A DNA stretch of 64,000 bases, taken from Ceratorhiza oryzae-sativae. Its lineage: Eukaryota > Basidiomycota > Agaricomycetes > Cantharellales > Ceratobasidiaceae. A program made the position numbers and the translations under genes. The stretch spans positions 1,984,001 through 2,048,000 of the forward strand of contig JARWMV010000232.1 of NCBI GenBank assembly GCA_030998015.1, written 5' to 3'. Shown here in pieces: positions 23,425 through 34,620 of this stretch (positions are counted from its first letter, which is position 1; every line of letters starts with the position of its first letter). The notes below the pieces were generated by a model. That model was given only the letters and a program-made list of their open reading frames with translations, did no database searches and was not told where the DNA came from.

Positions 23425-25152
23425 ATGAACGCAGCATTACTAGGTAAGCGCCTCCAGCGCGGGCTACTTCGTATCTCAACATGCCTCAGATCCTTTCGGA
23501 CAGGACTATCCTGAGTCAGTAGAAAACACCCTCGACGAATATGCCGTGTGCGCTAGATTCAACCGTACCGGACGATTTATCGCTGCAGGTCGCCCAGATG
23601 GAAAAACTAGTATTTGGGACCTGGAAACTAGGGGTGTCACGCAAGTACTCTCCGGGCATGTCAAAACGGTGATGAGCGTTAGGTTCGTCTCGGCACCTGT
23701 TACACACTATCGGTACTCACAACTCCTCCAGCTGGTCTAGAAACTCCCGATACCTTTTGACGTCCTCAAGAGACTGGAATTGTATTATATGGGATATGGC
23801 AAACGGCGAACGATACAAGACCGTTCGATTCGACGCACCCATCCTCTATGCTGCCTTTCATCCTAAAAACTGGTGAGCTGGGCCACATTCTATATTATTA
23901 TGTCGGTACTAAGCCGTTTGCGCTCAGCAAAATCATATTGGCTACCCTTCAAACACACCAAGCGTTCTTGGTCGACCTGCGAAAAGGCACCCGTGGTCAA
24001 ACGGAGCTTGTAGATAATTCGCAAGTTCAGGTAATCGCCGGAAACCATAAAAAGTAAGCTAACTACATCTCTGGCCGGTCAGGTTCTTACATTCATGCCC
24101 TTGAGAATGAACGCCGTGACTGCTGCTTTCTCACCCGACGGAAAGATGGTACACGTCGGGACGACGCAAGGGGTTCTCGCAACGTTTAATACTCGGACCA
24201 AGGCCATGCTCAGCTGCACCAAAGTGTCCAGCGGCACGGCAGCGATAAAGCAAATCGTATGTGATAATAGCGGAAAGTAAGTGCTTTCGGCGTTGCTTTT
24301 GTCTCTAATTGATTCGCTGTGCGCCAATAGGTATCTCATAGTCAACTCGAATGACAGAATGATCCGTGTTCTAGAAATAGCTGCACAAACCTACGACCTG
24401 GAGCTGCTGCATATGTTCTCAGACCCAATCAGCAAGACACCTTGGAACGGTATCTGTTTTTCGGGTGATGGCGAATATGTGGTCGCTGGTCCGTACGCTA
24501 GAGATTTGCGCAGCTAGGGTGGTGCTGACGCGAAGGGAAATTCAGGTGCTGGCCATAAAGCTGGACACACAATATACATATGGGATCGGTCCTCGGGCGC
24601 TCTCATCAAGATTTTGGAAGGCCCAACAGAACCTCTCGTAGACGCAGATGTAAGATATGGCTTCCGGCACCATGCGCACAAAATTAATTGAATCATCTTG
24701 CAGTGGCATCCATTCCGCCCTATGCTGTGTTCAGTTGCTTCGTCAGGGCTAATTCATATTTGGAAAACTATATATTCCGAGAATTGGAGTGCCTTTGCAC
24801 CCGGGTTTGAAGAGCTAGAGGAAAACGTCGAATATCGAGAGCGCGAGGAGGAGTTTGATGTGGTATGTCTGAGCCAGCACTACGACGCTCAATATTGAAT
24901 TTTCTTGTTTCCCCAATTTAGGAAGACGAGTTCGATGCGCTCCGCCGCAAGAAGCTAGAAGAAGATATCGAAGTAGATGTAGAGACTATTGAGCCGATCG
25001 GAGTAGGAAAACAAACAAACCAAACGGTTTCCGTGGGACAAGACGAAGATGACTTGTGGGCTCAGATGGAGCCTGACAATGATACCGTTCACGATTATAC
25101 CCCTGTCTTGGATGTGCTCGAGGCAGAGAGTGAGGAAGACGAGGAGAGCTAG
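23425..25152 (+). CDS. SWD1: SWD1/RBBP5-like COMPASS subunit, WD40 protein
   Basis: Subunit of the Set1/COMPASS histone H3K4 methyltransferase in the nucleus. Exons encode WD40 repeats: CARFNRTGRFIAAGRPDGKTSIWDL, then LSGHVKTVMSV, SRDWNCIIWDMANGERYKTV, PILYAAFHPKN, AAFSPDGKMVHVGTTQG, IVNSNDRMIRVLEI, and WHPFRPMLCSVASSG followed by IHIWK. The C-terminal tail is acidic (EEFDVEDEFDALRRKK, ending ESEEDEES), as in the family. About nine introns. Start ATG sits in CACCATGAACG context. Convergent with the oxidoreductase gene (97 bp between stops). Confidence 0.9.
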
Positions 25153-25248
25153 CTCGACGCGTCTATGCTACTCGAATATGTACTATTTATTTCATTTATT
25201 GTATCTTTACGTTCTCGCAGTATGTTACATGGATTCCATGGATGTTCC

Positions 25249-26791
25249 TTAGGCTGGTGGTACGTCAATAGTGCGGCCTTCCCGCGAGCTCAACATGGCA
25301 AGCTCGATCATTTGGATGACGGCGGCAGACTGCCCAAACTTCACTTGCAACTCGGCGCCAGACGAAATAGCGTTTGCCAAATTTTCGTACAAGAGGTTAT
25401 ATGCTCCTTTTTCAGAGACCACCCTGGAAACGACATGAGTCGACCTATCAGGCAGCGATATCGAATAGGTAGTGAACTCACGTTTCAGTTTGAATAGTCC
25501 CCTGCTCAGTCACGGTATCTAGTGTACCGAAGATGGTTTCTGCCTCACAACCAAATTGGGGGTCCAATGGAGCGGGTTTACGCGCTTTCAGTTGGTCCTC
25601 TTGTGGGTCCAACCCCCTCTTTTCAAAGGATCCCTTTGAGCCTCGCACGTTGAATCGAAGTTGAGCCTTTTTCACAGACAGCGACGATGCAGATACAGTA
25701 GCTCGGATTGGATACGGTTTGCGGTCGTAGTGGAAGTGAATCAAGAACTAAAACCATACCGGGATTCGTTGAGCTTCGTTACAAGTGTGGCATGTTTCTT
25801 ACCGTATCATCAACCGCAGGTCCGCCAAATCCACGAAGATTTTGAATAAAGCCAGTGAGCCGGTTGGGACGGCCGAATAGCTGGAGTACTTGGTCAATCA
25901 GATGGGGTCCTGCAAATGTGTTAGACGGCCCAATAACCACTAGGGAATTTTATTAACCTAGATCAAAAGTGTGACCTGCGCCTGGGCCAGCTGCCTCTCG
26001 CCAGAATGCAGTTGTGCGAGGAGACGGGCGATATCGATCGAAGCTAAAAGGATAAATTAAATAATTTTTTTTGCCGCATTACAGCCAACTTACTGTGATT
26101 CGAACTCCGTAACGTCCCCGAGCTGCATTCGCCTTATTAGCTGAGGTGCATACAATTCAGCAAACACGACATACCTTGTCGTCATTGATTAGCTTCTTAA
26201 CGGTCAAGAAATCCGAGTCCCATCGTCGATTTTGGAACGCGCTCAAAATGACCCCTTGTGACTTGGCCAACGCATCGAGCTCTCTGGCTTCGGCAAAAGT
26301 CGGAGTCACGGGCTTCTCGAGCAAGACTACGCTCTGTATTTAGGATCAAATTCGTGAATAGCATCCGCCGTTACTTGCCATTTTTCTTTGCTTCCAGGGC
26401 GGCTTTGGCAAACGGGAAGTGTGTTTCATTCGGAGTTGTGATAATTACCTGGAATTTTTCAGTCGTTTCGTCCTAGAATTAGATTGAATATCTCACCAGT
26501 TGTAACTCCGGATCCGCGAGGAACTCTTCGATTGTATTCGATACCTTAACGCCTTGAAGGCTGAACTTAGCACCGATCGTGCCCCCGGTCTTCTTTGCAT
26601 CATCAGTTGCCTTGCGTTCGAGTACCGAGTGCACTACATAATGATTGGATAGAGCAAGTAAAATAGGTACCTGAGCTTGATCGTCAGCAGCAAGCGGTGG
26701 GCATCAATCGTCGCGTGTTGATAGTGAAACATACATGAAATGTGACAGCACTTGAACCCACGCCAATGATACCTGTCTTGATGGGTGCCAT
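25249..26791 (-). CDS. Gfo/Idh/MocA-family NAD(P)-dependent oxidoreductase
   Basis: Starts MAPIKTGIIGVGSSAVTFH, the GxGxxx nucleotide-binding loop of the Rossmann fold. The motif LEKPVTPTFAEA includes the family's catalytic-site EKP. The C-terminal domain has RYRPSPRTTAFWREA, GAGHTFDLGPHLIDQVLQLFGRP and the end SSREGRTIDVPPA. Substrate unknown; fungal members act on sugars, inositols or dihydrodiol-like compounds. Around seven introns. Length (about 370 residues) fits the family. Confidence 0.86.
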
Positions 26792-27646
26792 CGCCTAGAG
26801 GAAAGTTGGGGCTAAAACGGCGACTGGGGTTAGGGGGTTGGATGAATTCTGGTGCTGAAATGGACTGGGCTGGTCAATGTGTTTTGTTCCACACAGTGGT
26901 GAGTCGAGGTTGGGCAGAACAGGAGTAATATTTATGTTGACGCTCTGACTACGAGATAGTAGGTATATATTTGTCCCACGGTTAAGTCCCAGTTCAAAAG
27001 TCACGAGTTCGACTTCGATAGGAGCTCTGTTCAAGGGTTCCTATACTTTCGATGGTAGCTTCTGAATCCTCCTATGATAGATTCCGATCCTTCCGAGAGT
27101 AGTTTGATGCTTCCAATGGTACTTTCCGGCAATCCGATGGTAGCCGTCTAAGGATTCTGACGATCCCGGTGGTGGCCGCTGGTTCGGGCACCAAGGTAAG
27201 TACCGCCCATTTTCCCCTGGTCACTCAGTTTATCTGGCTAAATACCTAGATTGAAGGGTGCAGAGGATCAACGTACTCCGTCACCCAGAGCTTCGATTAT
27301 ATCTCGAACCCTTACTTAGGGCATGATTGCACTTGTATTTTGCACCACTGATGACCCAATTGACTTCTGTGCCCGGTGGTCGTGCATCAGTACGTTCTCT
27401 ATTTTGATCATTTATAACCACCCGCAGCAATTATGGTCCGAGGCAAACCGCTTCGAGTATTCGAGAAGCCCGTGGCTTTCTTGGCCAGTGTCCTTACAGA
27501 AATTTCTATACAATGGTGCAAGCAGGATGTCAAAGATTGACAGACTCACAATCTCCAACTATGAAGTCAACTCGTCTGATTGACCTATGCAAAGGCAAGC
27601 GAATGAGCCGATTATATGCGCGAGTATTTGAACAAATTAGAATTCA
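26792..27646. other. Intergenic region holding a degenerate minisatellite
   Basis: No gene supported. A run of related ~22-bp units at 27047-27157 is listed separately. Plus-strand frames at 27323-27935 are antisense or random. Confidence 0.4.
27047..27157. repeat. Degenerate tandem repeat, about five units of 20-25 bp
   Basis: Units start with (T)TCCnATGGTAG or a variant and end with GAnTCC: starts near 27047, 27070, 27091, 27111 and 27133. They are diverged, so an old minisatellite. Confidence 0.4.
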
Positions 27647-29321
27647 ACACCATCTGCAATTGCTTTCTTCACAAGCTTCGAAATGCGATGCTCTTCCTCC
27701 CACAACTCTATTGCCATACGGAGTACTTGTAGATACCCCTCGTTTCTGTCTATCCTACCACTCTAACTGGGCGACCCTCAATCTCAAATCGGAAATAGGA
27801 AGGCTGCCGTTGCAAATGATACTGTCGCAAAGTTCACCGAGCGAAGCCCGAACCTTGCGTTCGTTTTCTACCGAAACAACCTCTGTCAAACCTAGCAGCA
27901 TATTTACCCAAATGTCAAGTTCGTCACTAGCTTGACGTCCCAAAGGTATGTGAAATAGTCGCAGGGCTGGTAAAAGCCTGTAAGATGGTCGACCCACACC
28001 ATCTTCGACATACAGGGACCAATCGCTTGAGGTTGGGTATTTAGAATACGCTGATTTGTTGGCAAATGTTACTCACTGCCAGTAGTTTCGATCCTTCAAC
28101 AGCTGGATTTTTTCTGCGCAATCTTTCTGAGAGCGCAGCATTTCTTCAACATGGTGGTCAACCAAAATTTCGCCATCGAGTGCATGCGCCTCTTCCGTAC
28201 AGGAAAGAACAAACCCGTATTCCGTGAATAGAACCGCGTTCGAGTGACCGCCATAGCGGAGGTATACTTCGTCTCCCACTCGAAGACTCACGGAGCTCGA
28301 AAATGCCATACCTTTAGCCTTGTGAGCTTGGGGTACGTATGTATGGTCAGGAGGAGGCTTACCATCGCGCAAGGCAAACTCGTCCTGAGTGATAGACAAA
28401 GATTGCAGGGGCGTATGATTTGCAAAGTCCAACAATGGACACATAGTAATATTGTCTTCGGAGTCTGCGAACCCAAGTTTATGGTAGAGGCAGCGGGTGT
28501 TGACTATGTTCATCATCGATATAGTCAGTCGGTGCTGCTGAGAAAGAATAAAGCATCGAACCATTGAGCCAGGCCCAACTGAATTCGGCATTTCCCCAAT
28601 GACCATACAGTTCTGAATGTTTGCTGAAGGGTATCAGATCCCGATGTTCTTTCTTTACACTTGTGAGTATATCAGAATTCGATAAAGGAAAAATGACGTA
28701 CAAGGCATCGGGTGAGCACGTCCCAATCGTCTTTCATACGCTTCTCCACGGAAATCAACATCGTGGCCACTGAAATGGGAAGTGAACCAAGGATCAATGT
28801 CCTGTTATCACTTTCGATAAGAACCGTTAAAGGGTGATCGAAAAAGGATGTTGGCAGTGATCTAAGGTAGGCATCGAACTTGGCATCTGCAACACCGCAT
28901 CGCCAGCGGTACAAATGGAGGCAGATGAGTTGGATGGATGTCAACCGAGGGCTGGGATTGTTGCTGCTGGCGGGTGTGTGTTGGATGGCTGGCAATATTT
29001 GACTTGGATAGGCCTTGCTAAGTGTCTTGGCGTTGAGGAGGAGATGCCCTGGTATTGAGACGAGGGTTTGCAATGGCTACGCTGGCAAACCATTGAGGAT
29101 ACTTGTACCCCAAGTAGGACGAGAATGCTGATAAACTTGCATGTATATTTTCCGTAGCGAATAGCCCGCGGCCAGCTCCTATGTTCATGTAAGATTACAG
29201 CTATGGGTTTTATTGGTGGGTGTTAAAACTTACCGCCTACCATCCTCGGCTCTACTTTTATCACTGCGTCTAATCCCTCCTGCCGTATAACATCACTGAG
29301 CGCTGGCCATGTCGGATCCAT
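27647..29321 (-). CDS. SET-domain lysine methyltransferase (RLSMT/SETD6-type)
   Basis: The first exon starts MDPTWPALSDVIRQEG at 29321. It is followed by GRGLFATENIHA (the SET-N GxG motif), TLVSIPGHLLLNAKTLSK, a helical insert, SVKKEHRDLIPF, NTRCLYHKL, the SET-C core CPLLDFANHTP (NH motif for S-adenosylmethionine), EVYLRYGGHSNAVLFTEYGFV (conserved YG.hsN and the catalytic Tyr) and a Rubisco-LSMT-like substrate-binding tail. Such enzymes methylate ribosomal or other cytosolic or nuclear proteins; the target here is unknown. The stop at 27647 requires one last very short intron (near 27750) into ELWEEEHRISKLVKKA; otherwise the protein ends at 27755. Confidence 0.8.
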
Positions 29322-29534
29322 GTGAAATATCTCTTGGGCAATGGCAAGTCAAACTTTAGCCCTGTCAATACCACAAAATTATTCCAGGATAGCTTGCTCA
29401 AAAGCGCCGTGATCAGAAAGTTAAACCCAGAAGAGAAAGCGAAGCGGCGCAAGGAGCAACAACCGACTAACCCAAGCGTAGCCAAACTCACCGCCACTGA
29501 TCACAGCTTTGGCGAACCACAATTAGGACTATGA
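29322..29534 (+). CDS. Small ORF abutting the SET gene start (doubtful)
   Basis: A 70-codon plus-strand frame whose ATG touches the first base of the divergent SET gene. The composition is protein-like: NTTKLFQDSLLKSAVIRKL, then NPEEKAKRRKEQQPTNPS and TATDHSFGEPQ. No family recognised. It could be a small mitochondrial or ribosomal protein, an upstream exon of the next gene, or chance. No splice site joining it to the next exon is obvious. Confidence 0.25.
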   Translation: MKYLLGNGKSNFSPVNTTKLFQDSLLKSAVIRKLNPEEKAKRRKEQQPTNPSVAKLTATDHSFGEPQLGL

Positions 29535-29574
29535 TCAACAACGTCATATAGTTCGCCCTCTAGCCGAACCCAGA

Positions 29575-31024
29575 ATGTCATTCAACTACATTTATCTACT
29601 ACAAGACATTGACTATCGCCAACAAAAGCGCCACCATGCAAATTATCGACCTGTTCCTCGCGCGCGCTTGAGCTCGGATTGCTGTCTACCGAAATCGTTG
29701 CCAGGGTTGCCAGCATTGGAACAGCAAGCAAAGGAGCAGATCCCCCGTACGGAGGTGAAATTACTCCGACACCAATCTACCTCAGCTACAAGTTCAAATT
29801 CGTCGAGCAATTCGTCCGATGACGTACCCGCCTCGCCATCACAGCAACGAGGTGGCGAACGCAGTGGTAAGAAGAAAGCCCTCGTTCGCCCACAACCGGC
29901 GCGGCCTCGAGGCTGGAAGGAGCCTGAGCACTGGGAGGTTGTACAAGCTATTGAGAAACGAGATGTTATAAGGCTCTCGGAAATACGAGATCACTCGTTC
30001 CACGTACGTGCATGGTACTCCCATTGTTCTATCTACCTGCTTGACATCTTCTTCAAGGTTCTATTGCGAAGAGTTAATAACACATCGCCTCTGGAGCATG
30101 CAATGAGGATCGGCCATACGGATATGGCCATTCTTATCCTAGGTATGTTCAGCAGGTGGATTAACTACCTTGACGAGGAGGATTTTAGTCGCAAGAAGAT
30201 AATGATTAGTCTCAATGCAATCCGTAAAGCCGCTTTCTTCTTTTCGGTTGCTCGTGCCTGATCTCCACCCGGCAGGAGTCAACTTGCGATTCGCAATTAG
30301 CCGAGGGCTCCAACATAACCAACCAGATCTGATATCGTCGTACTTGCAAACGATTGTTATGAGCCATGGCGAGAGCTGGCTCAAGGCGGCGATAGCGGAT
30401 GTTTCCCGTGAATTGGGTCTTGGCGGCGAGGGGAAGCCAGCTGAGACTGCGGTCAACTCAATAAAGTGAGTTGCGGCTAGACCGTCGTTCGTGGTGACTG
30501 AGTGTGGGGGCGCCCCAGGAACTTCTTTACCAAGGAGTTGAGTAAAGCCGAGTCGATCCTCGCGGTAGATGAGTAGTAAGTACATTTGGCGTTTTATCGG
30601 ATAATACGCTGTACCAATAGAAACCAGTGTGGCCAATGCGGGGTGTGATTTGCTCATGCTCGGAGCTTGGACGCAGGTGATGCACAGAATACCGAGCGCC
30701 CAGCCGATTCCGGTAGGTGAAGCTATATCTGATGTTGATTTTGCTCAAGAACCCACGGATCAGCTGCATTACTTTGCTCGAGACGACCGCATTTACCAGG
30801 AATTTGCAGACAAGCGTCGGAGATTAGGGGACGCATGCCGCACGCATTTAACCAAGAAATTGCAATGGCAAATGAAAGTCATGAAAAAGGTGGGGATTGA
30901 CGTTTTCCTCGGAGAAACTCGTTGGTGAACACGCCTTGAACACGTTTTGCAGACGGTTGGTATAAGAGCGTATGGCATCCAGCAGAAGCTCCAAATTTTG
31001 ACGGAAGAGCTCGATAGAAAATGA
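29575..31024 (+). CDS. Conserved protein of unknown function (basidiomycete-type)
   Basis: Spliced exons give a Ser-rich N-terminus (SSNSSSNSSDDVPASPSQ), then PARPRGWKEPEHWEVVQAIEKRD, IRDHSFH, SPLEHAMRIGHTDMAILILG, MFSRWINYLDEEDF, LRFAISRGLQHNQPDLISSYL, ANAGCDLLMLGAW and a basic tail ending QILTEELDRK. The helical, repeat-like middle could be an ankyrin- or HEAT-like fold, but no family name is secure. I recall similar proteins in other basidiomycetes. Clear junctions: CAC|GTACGT near 30002, ATCC|GTAAAG near 30222, AAG|GTGGGG near 30889. The true start may lie upstream of 29575. Confidence 0.65.
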
Positions 31025-31413
31025 TCTGTTTGTCACGGCTTGTTTGCTGCCGGATTTGTGCCCTATTACTTTGTTTTCTATATCATGTCACCACCTTACC
31101 CGGCCCCGCTGCCCTCGGTTGCGGGTTCGAGATGATCGCGGACTGATCTGGCACGCGAGAATTGGTGGTGCCTGCCGAATGTAGCTGTGTCTGTTACGAT
31201 TGCTTTACGATTGCACTTGGAGATCAGAGTGGCCCCAACGCCCAACGCGGTCTGCCCCGACTAGAGTCCGGTACGCGTTCCGCAACACAGCTCGTTCGCG
31301 ATTCTGCTAGAACATCGCTGGCTGCTATAAAAGTTGCTGCTGATTGTGCTCCATCTCTTCATTCCTCTTCATTCGTGCAACCCCCCACCGCCATCCGCCC
31401 CCAGCTCTCAGCA
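31025..31413. promoter_or_regulatory. Glycogen branching enzyme promoter
   Basis: No gene seen. Contains TATAAAAG at 31326-31333, then a pyrimidine-rich CTCTTCATTCC leader before the ATG at 31414. Confidence 0.5.
31326..31333 (+). promoter_or_regulatory. TATA box
   Basis: TATAAAAG, 81 bp before the branching-enzyme start codon, with a pyrimidine-rich tract between. Confidence 0.55.
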
Positions 31414-34099
31414 ATGGCAGCGAGCAAGAACTTGACGTTCAACCCAGACGTGATCATGCAGATCGACTCCTGGCTGGGGCCCTTCCTGCCGGCACTGTCG
31501 GAGCGCCATGCCCTGTTCGACAGGACCAAGGACGCCATCCTGTCCACCGAGGGTAGCTACGACCAGTTCACCCGGGGCTACGAAAAGTTTGGGCTCAACG
31601 CCAAGCCCGACGGCACCATCGTCTACCACGAATGGGCCCCGAACGCCGTAGAGGCCTCCCTCATCGGAGACTTCAGTGAGTCCGCCAGTAGCCTATGCTA
31701 CGATCGCCTCTGATCGCGTTGGATGCATCACAGACAACTGGGACAGACACTCCCATACCATGACCAAAGACCAGTATGGTGTCTGGGGAATCACGATTCC
31801 TGGCAACAACGGCCAGCCTGTTATCCCCCACGATTCGAAGATCAAGGTAATGCCTGATGCCGTGTCTGATGAACGCTCCACTCACCGGCTTCATTCCAGA
31901 TTTCGATGGTCATTCCTGGCGGCGAGCGCATCGAGCGTCTGCCCGCCTGGATCAAGCGTGTCACCCAGGACCTCGCTGTCTCGCCTGTGTACGACGCTCG
32001 GTTCTGGAACCCTCCGGCCGACCAGAAATACACCTTCAAGCACCCTCGCCCGCCCAAGGTGACCTCCGCCCGTATCTACGAGGCCCACGTCGGAATCTCT
32101 ACCCCCGAACCCCGAGTTGGCACCTACAAGGAGTTCACCGCGAACACCCTCCCGCGTATCAAGAAGTTGGGATATAATGTTATCCAGCTTATGGCGGTGA
32201 TGGAACATGCCTACTATGCTTGTAAGTCATTTCTTGCTTCTATCTTCGGCATATTTTCGGCAGACTTATTGACCTCTATCTTTCCGATAGCCTTTGGTTA
32301 TCAGGTCACCAGCTTTTTCGCTGCTAGTTCTCGATATGGTACCCCTGAAGAGCTCAAGGAGCTGGTCGATACTGCACACTCGATGGGCATCACCGTCCTG
32401 CTCGATGTCGTCCACTCGCATGCTTGCAAGAATGTGCTTGATGGATTGAACCAGTTCGATGGGACGGACCACCAGTACTTCCATGGTGGAGGGAAGGGGT
32501 ACCATGATTTATGGGACAGGTACGCTTGCTCACATTCATCAATATCATTCACCAACACCCGCTCCATAGCCGTCTATTCAACTACTCTCATCATGAGGTA
32601 CTCCGATTCCTCATGTCCAACTTGCGTTTCTGGATGGAGGAGTATCAATTCGACGGTTTCCGGTAAGTTTCCGATTGATATGCTTTCTACGGGGACCAAC
32701 GATTGCGTTTGAAGCTTTGATGGTGTTACGAGCATGATGTACGTGCATCACGGAATCGGCACCGGATTCTCTGGCGGGTATCACGAATACTATGGTGGCG
32801 GTGTCGACAACGAGGCCGTCGTTTACCTGATGATTGTGAGCTTAGCCATACCCATCTCGTTCATCCAAGAATGCTAAGGTTGCTTAAATTCAGGCCAACC
32901 ACATGTTGCACCAACTCTATCCAAATGTTTTGACGATTGCAGAGGATGTCTCTGGAATGCCTCTATTATGTGTCGATGTCGATAAAGGTGGCGTCGGATT
33001 CGATTATCGGCTGGCGATGGCCGTTCCCGATATGTGGATTAAGCTCCTCAAGGAGTCGAAGGACGATGATTGGGAGATGGGCCACATCGTGCACACACTG
33101 ACCAATCGCCGATACCGCGAAAAAACTATCTCGTACGCCGAGAGCCACGATCAAGCACTGGTTGGCGACAAGACCCTCGCATTCTGGTTGATGGACAAGG
33201 AGATGTGTAAGAGCGCATTCCGCATCGCGGCTACTCACCTGGCTGAACCATGGGTCTAATCTAGACACTCACATGTCCGATCTTACCCCGATGACCCCTA
33301 TCATCGAGCGTGGCTTGGCCCTGCACAAGATGATTCGGTGCGTAAATGCGTGCTGATGTTTGAGAGCCTACATTCATGTCTACATAGGCTCCTGTCTCAT
33401 TCTTTGGGTGGAGAAGGGTATTTGAATTTCGAGGGCAACGAGTTTGGTCACCCAGAGGTGAGATCTTCATTATGGTCATTTCAGAGTCAGGTTCTGACCC
33501 TTTCGGCAGTGGCTCGATTTCCCTCGTGCCGGCAACAATAACTCGTACTGGTATGCCCGCCGGCAATTCAACGTTGTGGACGATCCTCTACTGCGTTACA
33601 AATACCTGAACGAGTTTGACTCTGCCATGAATAACTTGGATGACAAGTACAAATGGCTGGCGTCTGATCCCGTAAGTATTGACTTTTTTTTTTATACCGG
33701 CAACTCGCGTCCCTCTGATAAAAAACCTTAAAACCCCGCAGGCTTACGTCTCGCTCAAGCACGAGGGCGACAAAGTCGTTGTGTACGAACGTGCTGGCCT
33801 CGTGTTTGTGTTCAACTTCCACCCCACAAACTCGTTCCCAGACTATCGAATTGGCGTCGAAGTGGAGGGCGAGTATCGCCCCGTGCTCAGCAGCGACGAG
33901 AAGCGATTTGCTGGTCAGGGTCGCATCGACATGGATGGAAAACATTTCACAACGCCTCTAGGGTGGAACAATCGCCGAAACTGGATGCACGTAAGTTGTC
34001 ATTGAGTTTATTATTGGGGAGAGATAAGGGCTGGAGCTAACTCTGTTTTTTTAGGTGTACATCCCTTCGCGTACCTGCCTTGTGCTCGCAAAACACTAA
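31414..34099 (+). CDS. GLC3: 1,4-alpha-glucan (glycogen) branching enzyme, GH13
   Basis: Makes alpha-1,6 branches in cytosolic glycogen. The N-terminal CBM48 region includes [18 protein letters not shown] then NNWDRHSH. The catalytic barrel has [22 protein letters not shown], the nucleophile region FDGFR followed by FDGVTSMMY, the acid/base region [11 protein letters not shown] and the third acidic residue region [12 protein letters not shown]. The C-terminal domain has [27 protein letters not shown] and ends LVLAKH. Ten or so short introns. All three catalytic carboxylates are present, so it should be active. C-rich codon use suggests high expression. Confidence 0.95.
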
Positions 34100-34620
34100 G
34101 GCGGTTTGGTACATTTTCGTTTATCATCTAGATTTTTGCGATACGCAGTGTTCATGCCCTTGTCAATGTTCTTTGTAATTTTAAATCTCAACGTAAATGA
34201 ATCTATTCGTTTCTTGCTTTCTTTCGATAGCGGTGGTCCTTTATCGGGATAGAAGTTGAGATTTGGGGCACACGTTGTCTTTGACCCCACACCCCTCGGA
34301 CTAAAAGCGGCCTAGCCGGCATAGAAGAATCGGAGGGATAGAGACGAACTTAAGCTCTGTCAGGGGTATAACATATGACGTAGATGAGATGTCCTGATAT
34401 AGTGTACTACAAGATGAAATGGGATGATCTGGCTCATAAGTTATAGGCTACATGCAATATAAGGGAAACCCAGGAAGGGAGGAAGTGGGGCGGCTGCTTT
34501 TTTTCAGGGCTTTGAAGCAAGGGCTCGGAAAGGGGCCAAGGGGAAAGCAGGCGGGTTTGCAAGGAGATTCAAGAGATGGAAAGTCAAGAAACCGAGGGTT
34601 GCCAAATGGTGACTCATTTC
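34100..34620. other. Convergent intergenic region with purine-rich strand
   Basis: No gene seen. The plus strand is G/A-biased from about 34460 into the last exon of the next gene (GGGAAGGAAG-type words). Confidence 0.4.

Noticed and set aside
31110..31150. GGTTCGA T-loop-like sequence suggesting a tRNA
   Set aside because: No paired acceptor, D or anticodon stems around it; other GGTTCGA hits lie in coding exons.
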